Below, one piece after another: positions 1 through 5,646 of a DNA stretch of 12,512 nucleotides (its first letter is position 1; the number at the start of each line of letters is the position of its first letter). The DNA lies in assembly GCA_029781465.1 (NCBI GenBank), contig JAKOWQ010000433.1:1-12512 (forward strand), given 5' to 3'. Origin of the DNA: Pseudomonadota bacterium (lineage in GTDB: Bacteria; Pseudomonadota; Alphaproteobacteria; Sphingomonadales; Sphingomonadaceae). The position numbers were made by a program, and so were the translations under genes. The notes below the pieces were generated by a model that saw only the letters and a program-made list of their open reading frames with translations, had not been told where the DNA came from and ran no database searches.

Positions 1-339
1 CAGCGCTGGGACATTCCCCGCGCCAACGTGGTCGGCCACTCCGACGTGGCACCCGCGCGCAAGGACGATCCCGGTGAACTGTTTGACTGGGATCTGCTCG
101 CCGCCCACCGCCTGGCACTGCGCACCCCCCGGGTGCAGATGCCCAGCCCCTACGAGAACGACAGCGCCTTTTTCCTCGCGCTCGAACGCTTCGGTTACGA
201 CGTATCCGACCAGGCCGCCGCGATGCGCGCGTTCCAGCGCCGCTGGCGCCCGCACGTGATCGACGGGCTGGTCGACGGGGAGTGCTCGGCGATCCTGTTC
301 GCTTTGCTCTTGGATCGGGACAGCGGAAAGACTAGATAG
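1..339 (+). CDS. N-acetylmuramoyl-L-alanine amidase, AmpD/AmiD-like (3' end only)
   Basis: The frame is open from the first base of the window and ends at TAG 337-339, giving the last 112 residues. The start lies upstream of the window. The visible part carries the end of an Amidase_2 zinc domain: GHSDVAPARKDDPG (residues 12-25 of the fragment) supplies the second zinc histidine (H13) and the aspartate ligand (D23) typical of AmpD/AmiD amidases. A helical tail with AFQRRWRP...VDG (78-92) resembles a peptidoglycan-binding domain 1. Such enzymes cleave the lactyl-amide bond between N-acetylmuramate and the stem peptide in cell-wall recycling or remodelling. Whether it is cytoplasmic, periplasmic or a lipoprotein cannot be decided without the N-terminus. 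The gene runs directly into rnpB, with only about 5 bases between the stop codon and the RNA. Confidence 0.88.
   Translation, partial: QRWDIPRANVVGHSDVAPARKDDPGELFDWDLLAAHRLALRTPRVQMPSPYENDSAFFLALERFGYDVSDQAAAMRAFQRRWRPHVIDGLVDGECSAILFALLLDRDSGKTR
310..338 (+). promoter_or_regulatory. Putative rnpB promoter
   Basis: TTGGAT (310-315) and TAGATA (333-338) are separated by exactly 17 bases. The expected start about 7 bases downstream falls at 345, the first base of the 12-bp terminal helix of RNase P RNA. The -10 box overlaps the amidase stop codon. The boxes match the sigma-70 consensus only moderately, so the support comes mainly from the spacing and from the predicted start agreeing with the RNA end. 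Confidence 0.42.
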
Positions 340-344
340 GAACC

Positions 345-750
345 CGCCAGGGGGCCGGGCAGCCGCGTCCTTCGCAAGAAGGCCGAGGAAAGTCCGGGCT
401 CCACGAAACAAGGGTGGCGGGTAACGCCCGCCGGGCGACTTGCTTGCAGGGAAGCCCAGGGAAAGTGCCACAGAGAGCAGACCGCCTCACTCGTGAGGTA
501 AGGGTGAAAGGGTGTGGTAAGAGCGCACCGGGGCTCTGGTAACAGGGCTCGCACGGCAAACCCCACCCGGAGCAAGACCGAATAGGGGCGGCGCGTCCTT
601 CGGGACAGGCGTGTTTCGCGCCCGACCGCCCGGGTTGGTTGCTTGAGCCGCGCAGCGATGCACGGCCTAGAGGAATGGCTGCCCCGGCCGATACGGTGCC
701 CCATGGCATACCGTCGGCCGGACAGAACCCGGCTTACAGGCCCCCTGGCG
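345..750 (+). ncRNA. rnpB: RNase P RNA (bacterial type A)
   Basis: This is the catalytic RNA of RNase P, which trims the 5' leader from precursor tRNAs. The conserved core is visible: GAGGAAAGTCCGGGCTC (385-401), an AGGGTGAAAGGGTG stretch near 502-515, GTAAGAGCGCACCG (518-531), GACCGAATAGGG (577-588), TAGAGGAATGGCTGCC (668-683) and ACAGAACCCGGCTTA (722-736). The ends are set by a perfect 12-bp terminal helix (P1): CGCCAGGGGGCC at 345-356 pairs with GGCCCCCTGGCG at 739-750. The length of about 406 nt fits proteobacterial RNase P RNAs. Mature ends may differ by a few bases. The 3' arm is shared, on the other strand, with the last codons of the small gene ending at 734. Confidence 0.97.
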
Positions 751-1102
751 AATTTCCTTCCTTGCTGGCAAGCGCCAGGGCATCGGCAATCGCGATTACC
801 CGTTCCAGCGCCGCCGCCTCATCCATCAGCAGCCCGCTACCGAAGTCGGCAACGTCGCGGCAGGCGGCGAGCAGGGCCCCGGGATCGGCGGCGAGGCGGG
901 TGCGGTAGGCAGCGGGGGTGGGGCAGCCTTCGATATCGCCCCAGGCCTCGCCATCGGGGGCGGGGCGATTGAAGAAGGCCCACAGCGCCGCGATCGCCGT
1001 CTCGGCGGCCTCGCGTACCCGTTCGCCCAGCGCCTCGGGCGCGGCGCGGGCCTTTAGCCGGGCGCGGTAGCGGGCCTGTCGTTGTGCATTGCTGAGCGCC
1101 AT
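734..1102 (-). CDS. Conserved hypothetical protein, 122 aa
   Basis: I do not recognise a named family. The protein is soluble, rich in alanine and arginine, with no signal peptide or membrane segment. The N-terminus MALSNAQRQARYRARLKARA is a basic helix of a type seen at the start of many short alphaproteobacterial and phage-associated proteins. The rest looks helical, with acidic and alanine-rich stretches, one Trp-Gly-Asp turn (GEAWGDIEG, about 51-59) and two cysteines. Third codon positions are mostly G or C, as in neighbouring genes, which supports real coding. The start ATG is at 1102-1100 and no good Shine-Dalgarno is visible. A hairpin (1103-1128) abuts the start. The stop TAA (736-734) lies inside the rnpB P1/3' region, so the last six residues are read from the antisense of rnpB. 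It is 69 bases downstream of ugd on the same strand and may be cotranscribed. Confidence 0.7.
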   Translation of the reverse strand: MALSNAQRQARYRARLKARAAPEALGERVREAAETAIAALWAFFNRPAPDGEAWGDIEGCPTPAAYRTRLAADPGALLAACRDVADFGSGLLMDEAAALERVIAIADALALASKEGNSPGGL

Positions 1103-1128
1103 GGCGCGGCGTTAGTCACGCCCGCGCC
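1103..1128 (-). promoter_or_regulatory. Hairpin touching the start codon of the 122-aa gene
   Basis: GGCGCGGCGT (1103-1112) pairs with ACG plus CCGCGCC (1118-1120, 1122-1128), leaving one bulged C at 1121 and a 5-base loop. On the minus strand this GC-rich stem lies between ugd and the 122-aa gene and ends one base before its ATG, where a ribosome would load. No T-run follows, so it is not a classical terminator. It could limit translation or stabilise the upstream ugd mRNA end. That role is inferred only. Confidence 0.35.
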
Positions 1129-1171
1129 GTGCGCAAAGCCGATCCTCCCCCAAAATGGAGCGAATGCGCCC

Positions 1172-2482
1172 TCAGGGCCGTCCGACGCTGGAATAGGCAA
1201 AGCCCTTGGCCCGTACCTCTGCCGGATCATAGACGTTGCGCAGATCGACCAGCACCGGGGCCTTGGCGATTGCCTTGACCCGATCGAGATCGAGCGCGCG
1301 GAACGCGTCCCATTCGGTGACGATCACGGTCGCATCGGCGCCCTCGATCGCGGCGTAGGCATTGGGCTGCATCGCAACATGGGCCATCAGCGGCGCGGCC
1401 TGGTCCATCCCTTCGGGATCATAGGCGGCAACCTCTACCCCGGCATCGTCAAGCGCCTGGGCGATGGCGATGCTGGGCGCATCGCGCATGTCGTCGGTAT
1501 TGGGCTTGAAGGTCAGCCCCAGCAGCGCGACCTTCTTGCCGCGCGCCGCGTCCATCCCGCCCAGCGCCTCGATCACCTTGCGACCCATCGCCCGCTTGCG
1601 CGCATCGTTGACCTTGACCACCGCTTCGACGATCCGGGTCGGCGCCTCATGGTCCTCGGCGGTCTTGAGCAGGGCGAGGGTGTCCTTAGGGAAGCACGAT
1701 CCGCCATAGCCGGGCCCGGCGTGGAGGAACTTGGCGCCGATCCGCCCATCCATCCCGATCCCGCGGCTGACATCCTGGACGTCGGCACCAACCTTTTCGC
1801 ACAGGTCGGCCATTTCGTTGATGAAGGTGATCTTGACCGCAAGGAAGGCGTTGGCGGCATATTTGATCAGCTCGCTCGAGCGGCGGCTGGTGAACAGCAT
1901 CGGCGATTTGTTGAGAAACAGCGGCCGGTAGACCTCGGTCATCACGCCGCGCGCCCATTCGTCCTCGGTGCCAACCACGATCCGGTCAGGGTGCTTGAAA
2001 TCGCCGATCGCGGCGCCTTCGCGCAGGAATTCGGGGTTGGAGGCGACCGCGAAATTCACGCTGGTACCGCTTTCGCGCAGGATCCGCTCCACCTCGTCAC
2101 CCGTGCCGACCGGGACGGTCGATTTCGTGACCACAACCGCCGGCTGGCGCAGGTTGGCGCCAATTTCCTCGGCCACGGCATAGACGAACGAAAGGTCTGC
2201 ATGGCCATCGCCGCGGCGGCTGGGAGTGCCGACAGCGATGAAGATCGCGCCGGCCCCGGCGATCCCCTCAGCCAGATCGGTGGTAAAGCTCAGCCGCCCG
2301 GCCTTGACGTTCGAGGCGACCAGTTCGGCCAGGCCCGGCTCGTAGATCGGCATGATCCCGGCCTTGAGGCTGTCGATCTTGCGTGGATCCTTGTCGATGC
2401 AGACCACATCGTGGCCGAAGTCGGCGAAGCAGGCGCCGGATACCAGTCCGACATAGCCGGAACCGACCATTGCGATCTTCAT
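1172..2482 (-). CDS. ugd: UDP-glucose 6-dehydrogenase
   Basis: It oxidises UDP-glucose twice with NAD+ to UDP-glucuronate, a precursor for surface polysaccharides and modified lipids, in the cytoplasm. At 436 residues it has the usual length of the compact bacterial UGD family. An N-terminal Rossmann motif GSGYVG (7-12) follows MKIAMV. NPEFLREG (149-156), ELIKYAANAF (204-213, with K207 and N211) and GYGGSCFPKD (258-267, with catalytic Cys263 and D267) are the family's active-site signatures. A C-terminal NAD-type domain follows (VALLGLTFKPNTDDMRDAPS). The start ATG (2482-2480) is well supported by AAGGAG (complement of 2489-2494) six bases upstream. The start overlaps the stop of the upstream phosphatase gene (ATGA), so the two are probably translationally coupled. 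Pyranose dehydrogenases of related substrates (GDP-mannose, UDP-ManNAc) share the fold, but the motif spellings favour UDP-glucose. Confidence 0.95.
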   Translation of the reverse strand: MKIAMVGSGYVGLVSGACFADFGHDVVCIDKDPRKIDSLKAGIMPIYEPGLAELVASNVKAGRLSFTTDLAEGIAGAGAIFIAVGTPSRRGDGHADLSFVYAVAEEIGANLRQPAVVVTKSTVPVGTGDEVERILRESGTSVNFAVASNPEFLREGAAIGDFKHPDRIVVGTEDEWARGVMTEVYRPLFLNKSPMLFTSRRSSELIKYAANAFLAVKITFINEMADLCEKVGADVQDVSRGIGMDGRIGAKFLHAGPGYGGSCFPKDTLALLKTAEDHEAPTRIVEAVVKVNDARKRAMGRKVIEALGGMDAARGKKVALLGLTFKPNTDDMRDAPSIAIAQALDDAGVEVAAYDPEGMDQAAPLMAHVAMQPNAYAAIEGADATVIVTEWDAFRALDLDRVKAIAKAPVLVDLRNVYDPAEVRAKGFAYSSVGRP

Positions 2483-3279
2483 CGGATGCTCCTTTGCGCG
2501 ATGGCGATGCTGCCATCGGTTTCAATTGCCTCGATAAGCCAGCGCGCCGTTCCTTCAAGCCCCAAGGCGGTCAAGCGGCCGCTGCGCCAGGCGCCGGTAT
2601 CGATCCCGATGCGGTTGGGGCGCAGCTCGGCTGCCTGGGATATGGTGTGGCCGTGGACCACGGTCGGACCGAAGCCGGCGGCATGGCTGAGGAAGGGTTC
2701 ACGAATCCAGCGCAGGTCCGATCGGCGCTGACCATCCACCGGAAGATCGGGATCGATCCCGGCATGGACGAACAGGTAATCCCCCAGGGTCAGCGAATCC
2801 TCGAAGGTGCGGATGAAAGCCAGGTCCTGATCCGGAATGGCCGCGTGCATCATCGCCATGACCTCACCCAGTTCGGCGCGGGTGTAGGCGACCGGGTCCA
2901 CGGGATAGCTGAGGAGCGTTTCCTTGCCGCCATAGCGCAGGAAATGGCTCAGCACCTCCTCACTCTCAAGTGCGTCGAGCAGCATTTCCTCGTGATTGCC
3001 CATCAGGATGTGCAGTTTGCGCCGGGACTGCCATTCGCGCGCCAGGCGGATCACTCCGGCGCTGTCGGGGCCGCGGTCGATCAGGTCGCCCAGCAGCACC
3101 ACCCGGCTGTCCGCCGCGCCGCGCGCCGCATCGTCGGCATCGATCGCCTTGGCCAGCGCCGCGAACAGATCGGCGCGACCGTGAACATCGCCCATCGCAT
3201 AGGCGCGCGTTCCCTCCGGCATACTTGCCCGGGGTGCGCGCTCGGCGGCGCCTAACAGGGTGCGCAGGGATTTCAGCAT
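2479..3279 (-). CDS. PPP-family metallophosphatase (serine/threonine phosphatase-like)
   Basis: The 266-residue protein carries the full metallophosphoesterase signature in order: GDVHG (30-34), GDLIDRG (64-70), GNHE (94-97), a metal-ligand histidine in VHAG (171-174) and HGH (209-211). LRWIREPF (189-196) is also typical of bacterial PPP phosphatases of the PrpA/PrpB/lambda-phosphatase kind. Such enzymes use a two-metal centre to hydrolyse phosphoester bonds, often phosphoserine, phosphothreonine or phosphotyrosine in proteins. Some relatives cut diadenosine tetraphosphate, so the substrate is not settled. No signal peptide is seen, so it is presumably cytoplasmic. It is the first gene of a leftward unit and overlaps ugd by 4 bases. 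The promoter upstream would give a very short leader of about 18 bases with no clear Shine-Dalgarno before the ATG (3279-3277). Confidence 0.9.
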   Translation of the reverse strand: MLKSLRTLLGAAERAPRASMPEGTRAYAMGDVHGRADLFAALAKAIDADDAARGAADSRVVLLGDLIDRGPDSAGVIRLAREWQSRRKLHILMGNHEEMLLDALESEEVLSHFLRYGGKETLLSYPVDPVAYTRAELGEVMAMMHAAIPDQDLAFIRTFEDSLTLGDYLFVHAGIDPDLPVDGQRRSDLRWIREPFLSHAAGFGPTVVHGHTISQAAELRPNRIGIDTGAWRSGRLTALGLEGTARWLIEAIETDGSIAIAQRSIR

Positions 3280-3303
3280 GGCCGTGGGGGAACGCTCGGC
3301 GGT

Positions 3304-3332
3304 GCTATAACCCCCGGGGGATTAACGGACAA
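3304..3332 (-). promoter_or_regulatory. Putative sigma-70-type promoter of the phosphatase-ugd unit
   Basis: On the minus strand, TTGTCC (complement of 3327-3332) and TATAGC (complement of 3304-3309) are separated by exactly 17 bases. The spacer contains the 10-base palindrome CCCCCGGGGG (3311-3320). The predicted start is near 3297, about 18 bases before the phosphatase ATG. Both boxes are good matches, and this is one of the better promoter candidates in the window. Confidence 0.55.
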
Positions 3333-3544
3333 TGTCCTGTTTGGGCATGCCCGCTGCCCCGCGATAGCGTTGCTGCAATGCAACACAATCATGACAAAGA
3401 AGCCAAACCATGCGGCAAATTGCTTGTGCGGCGCAGCATTGTTGTGTTCTAGGGGCCTTGCGCGCAGCGAAAGTTCCCGCCGACGAGGAGCACGATGCGC
3501 AGCGCAGGTGGGACGAAGCACCGAACAATCGAAGGAAGATTGCC
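3333..3544. other. Intergenic region upstream of the porin, with an inverted repeat at 3369-3384
   Basis: This is the divergent control region between the leftward phosphatase unit and the rightward porin. It is more AT-rich around 3376-3450 than its surroundings. GTTGC-TGCAAT-GCAAC (3369-3384) is an inverted repeat with 5-base arms, within a TGC/GCA-rich stretch. AACACAA (3382-3388) and TTGTGTT (3442-3448) form a second, widely spaced inverted pair. I could not identify a convincing -35/-10 pair for the porin. TTGTGC (3424-3429) with TTCTAG (3447-3452) at 17-base spacing is possible but weak. Reading frames here carry no Shine-Dalgarno and look non-coding. Confidence 0.4.
3531..3536 (+). promoter_or_regulatory. 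Ribosome binding site deciding the porin start
   Basis: GAAGGA ends 8 bases before the ATG at 3545. The reading frame is open further upstream, back to an ATG at 3410, but only the 3545 start is followed by a normal signal peptide and preceded by this site. Confidence 0.7.
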
Positions 3545-4294
3545 ATGCTCACGTCCGTCCGCGGCCTCCTTGCCGCCACTCTTCTTGCCGGCTGCGGATT
3601 GGCCGCCACTCCTGCCCTGGCCGACGAAACCGATGCCCCCGGCGATATCACCGTCACCGGCAGCGTCTCGCTGGTTACCGATTACCGCTTCCGCGGGCTG
3701 TCCTATACCGACGGCGATCCGGCCATCCAGGGTTCGATCCAGGTCAACCATTCGAGCGGCTTCTATGCCGGCGTCTGGGGTTCCAACCTTGAGGACAGCG
3801 CAGTCTACGGCAACCTCGAGACCGATTTCTATGCCGGCTGGACCGGTGAGGTGGCCAGCGGGCTGACCGCCGACGTCGGGATCACCTACTACGTCTATTT
3901 CAACGGCAATGTTGGCGATGCCAACATTTTCGAGCCCTATGCCTCGCTTTCGACCACCCTGGGGCCGGTCAGCGCCAAGGTCGGCATGGCCTATGCCTGG
4001 AAGCAGGATTCGCTGGGCGGGGACGACAACCTCTATGTCTATGGCGAGCTTGGCGCGGGGATTCCCGGCACGCCGATCAGCCTTTCAACGCACCTTGGCT
4101 ATTCCTCGGGCGCTCTCTCGCCCAATTTGCTGACCGCCAAGAGCACCGATGGCGGATTTGACTACTCGGTGGGCGCCAGCTGGGCGATCACCAAGAACCT
4201 TTCGGCCAGCGTGAGCTACGTCGGGGTCGATGGCAATTCGTTCGACAGCTTCTCGAACGACGCGGTGGTCGGCTCGATCAAGTTCTCGTTCTGA
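3545..4294 (+). CDS. TorF/Gcw_chp-family putative outer-membrane porin
   Basis: The 249-residue protein starts with an export signal (MLTSVRGLLAATLLAGCGLA, then ATPALA before DET). The mature part has alternating polar and aromatic strands typical of an outer-membrane beta-barrel and ends in phenylalanine (IKFSF). The opening strand GSVSLVTDYRFRGLSYTDGDPAIQ is shortened here to its key features: TDYRFRG (about 41-47) and the following ..AIQGS. are hallmarks of the TIGR02001/Gcw_chp group, called TorF-family putative porins. Regularly spaced YAG-W and TADVG strands follow. Substrates of this family are not well defined. Signal cleavage is predicted after ALA (residue 26), but LAGC at 14-17 also fits a lipobox, so lipidation cannot be excluded. 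It is a single-gene unit facing the SIMPL gene across a shared terminator. Confidence 0.88.
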   Translation: MLTSVRGLLAATLLAGCGLAATPALADETDAPGDITVTGSVSLVTDYRFRGLSYTDGDPAIQGSIQVNHSSGFYAGVWGSNLEDSAVYGNLETDFYAGWTGEVASGLTADVGITYYVYFNGNVGDANIFEPYASLSTTLGPVSAKVGMAYAWKQDSLGGDDNLYVYGELGAGIPGTPISLSTHLGYSSGALSPNLLTAKSTDGGFDYSVGASWAITKNLSASVSYVGVDGNSFDSFSNDAVVGSIKFSF

Positions 4295-4316
4295 TAGCCT
4301 GAATCGCAAACGATCG

Positions 4317-4348
4317 ACGGCCCGTCCCGGCAATCCGGGGCGGGCCGT
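4317..4348. terminator. Probable bidirectional intrinsic terminator between convergent genes
   Basis: ACGGCCCGTCCCGG (4317-4330) pairs along all 14 positions (one G-T) with CCGGGGCGGGCCGT (4335-4348) around a CAAT loop. It lies 22 bases after the porin stop and 7 bases before the end of the convergent SIMPL gene. Flanking T-runs are short on both strands, but the stem is very stable and its position between two convergent stops is typical. Confidence 0.75.
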
Positions 4349-4355
4349 TCGCATG

Positions 4356-5108
4356 TCAGCGCAGGAAATAGTCGACGGTGGTAACCACCCGGACCTTCTT
4401 GAACGGGCTGTCCGCCACCCCCCAGCCTTCGGAATCGCCGTCACGGGCAGAAATCTCGAAATAGCCCTGGGTGGCATCCTTGATCGAGCCGACCGACGAC
4501 CCGCTGTCGAGCGCGAACTGCTCGGCGGCCTTGCGCGCGTCCTTGGTCGCCTCGGCGACCATCTCGGGCTTGATCGCGTTGAGCTTGGTGAAAGTATAGC
4601 TGATGCCTGAGCCTTCCTCGAGGAACACGCCGCGCCGCACCAGCTCGAACTGCTTGCGCACCGCGGCCTCGGCGCGCTTGATGTCCTGGGTGCGCAGAGT
4701 GATGCGCTGGCGCACGGTGTAGCTGGTAACGCCCTGATCGGTCATCTGCGAGACGTTGACCCCGGTGGGCTGGAGCGCATCGGCGGGAAAGCCGAGCTCG
4801 GTGAAGAACGAACGGATCGACTGGGTGTCGCGGTCAACCTTGGCCTGGGCTCCGGCGAGGTCCCCCGCGCTGGCCGAATAGGACAGGGTCCAGACCGCAA
4901 GGTCGGCCGTCACGTCGCGCTCGGCCACGCCGCGCACGGTCACCGCGCGCTCGGCCTGTTTGGCCCGCATCAGCCCGTTGCCAAGCTGGTATCCGCCGAT
5001 CACCAGCCCTAGGGCGATCACTCCGGCGGTGGCCAGCCAGCGCTGGGTGGTGGAATCCTTCCACAAGGGGTTGGCGGACGGGGTTTCATCGGGGATAGTC
5101 TCGGTCAC
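4356..5108 (-). CDS. SIMPL-domain (DUF541) membrane-anchored protein
   Basis: From a GTG at 5108 the protein is 250 residues. A cytoplasmic N-terminus is followed by one membrane segment (about 25-46, WLATAGVIALGLVIGGYQLG), then a periplasmic SIMPL domain. VTVRGVAERDVTADLAVWTL (56-75) is the family opening motif, followed by the mixed alpha/beta repeats and a final KKVRVVTTVDYFL strand (237-249). SIMPL/DUF541 proteins are widespread envelope proteins, one E. coli member being linked to oxidative stress (YggE). Their biochemistry is unclear. I chose the GTG at 5108 over another in-frame GTG at 5165 because GGGAGG lies 8 bases upstream of the former and nothing similar precedes the latter. It is transcribed divergently from gloA and converges on the porin. 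Confidence 0.88.
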   Translation of the reverse strand: MTETIPDETPSANPLWKDSTTQRWLATAGVIALGLVIGGYQLGNGLMRAKQAERAVTVRGVAERDVTADLAVWTLSYSASAGDLAGAQAKVDRDTQSIRSFFTELGFPADALQPTGVNVSQMTDQGVTSYTVRQRITLRTQDIKRAEAAVRKQFELVRRGVFLEEGSGISYTFTKLNAIKPEMVAEATKDARKAAEQFALDSGSSVGSIKDATQGYFEISARDGDSEGWGVADSPFKKVRVVTTVDYFLR

Positions 5109-5116
5109 GGCGGTTG

Positions 5117-5122
5117 CCTCCC
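5117..5122 (-). promoter_or_regulatory. Strong ribosome binding site fixing the SIMPL gene start
   Basis: The complement reads GGGAGG, 8 bases before GTG 5108-5106. It selects this start over the longer GTG frame beginning at 5165, which would put 19 extra residues before the membrane anchor. Confidence 0.65.
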
Positions 5123-5160
5123 TGCTCGGTGCGGGAACGTGATGCGCCAGATCTGCTTTC

Positions 5161-5178
5161 TGCACGATGAACCGTGCA
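5161..5178. promoter_or_regulatory. Inverted repeat in the SIMPL/gloA divergent promoter region
   Basis: TGCACG-ATGAAC-CGTGCA is a perfect 6-base inverted repeat with a 6-base spacer, roughly midway between the two start codons (5108 and 5207). The geometry fits an operator for a dimeric regulator. A TTGCAC element (complement of 5174-5179) that could serve as a -35 for the SIMPL gene overlaps its right arm. No regulator gene lies next to it, so its binding partner is unknown. Confidence 0.4.
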
Positions 5179-5206
5179 AATTTGTCGATGAATTGAGGGG
5201 CGAGCC

Positions 5207-5641
5207 GTGACGAAATTCCTCCACGCGATGATCCGGGTGACCGATCCCGAGGCGACGATCGCCTTTTTCGAGCTGGTCGGCCTCAGCGAGGTGCGCCGCT
5301 TTTCCAGCGAACAGGGTCGCTTCACCCTGATCTTCCTGGCCGCCCCCGGGCAGGAGGACGTGGCCGAGGTCGAACTGACCTGGAACTGGCCGGGCGAGGA
5401 CGGCAGCACCGAAGGTTATGAAGGCGGGCGCAATTTCGGCCACCTTGCCTACCGGGTCGAAGATATCTACGAAACCTGTCAGCGGCTGATGGATGCGGGC
5501 CATACGATCCATCGCCCTCCGCGCGATGGCCACATGGCCTTCGTCAAATCGCCGGATGGCATTTCGGTCGAATTGCTTCAGGACGGCCACCTTGAACCGC
5601 GCGAGCCCTGGGCATCGATGCCCAACACCGGTAGCTGGTAG
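5207..5641 (+). CDS. gloA: Lactoylglutathione lyase (glyoxalase I)
   Basis: It isomerises the hemithioacetal of methylglyoxal and glutathione to S-lactoylglutathione, the first step of methylglyoxal detoxification in the cytoplasm. The 144-residue VOC-fold protein has the four metal ligands at positions almost identical to E. coli GloA: H6 (FLHAMIRV), E56 (AEVELTWNW), H79 (FGHLAYRV) and E122 (ISVELLQ). The double beta-alpha-beta-beta-beta arrangement and the ELTWNW and SPDG motifs are typical. Translation starts at GTG 5207, with GAGGGG (5195-5200) six bases upstream. It is 5 bases from nhaD and surely cotranscribed. The short C-terminal tail (EPREPWASMPNTGSW) extends slightly beyond the E. 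coli protein. Confidence 0.95.
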   Translation: MTKFLHAMIRVTDPEATIAFFELVGLSEVRRFSSEQGRFTLIFLAAPGQEDVAEVELTWNWPGEDGSTEGYEGGRNFGHLAYRVEDIYETCQRLMDAGHTIHRPPRDGHMAFVKSPDGISVELLQDGHLEPREPWASMPNTGSW

Positions 5642-5646
5642 GAACG

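Noticed and set aside
195..704. Open frames on the - strand across rnpB
   Set aside because: They cover a structured RNA with clear conserved motifs. Their protein sequences are Arg/Pro/Ser-rich without domains.
1082..2731. 549-residue open frame on the + strand
   Set aside because: It lies antisense to ugd and the phosphatase, whose catalytic motifs are intact. It arises from the high GC content and has no family features or ribosome site.
3378..3452. 24-codon frame starting MQHNHDKEAK upstream of the porin
   Set aside because: There is no Shine-Dalgarno, no conservation can be seen, and the frame is short enough to occur by chance. It could be a leader peptide only if ribosome profiling showed it.
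3410..3544. 45-residue N-terminal extension of the porin
   Set aside because: It would bury the signal peptide. The GAAGGA site and the signal sequence both support the ATG at 3545.
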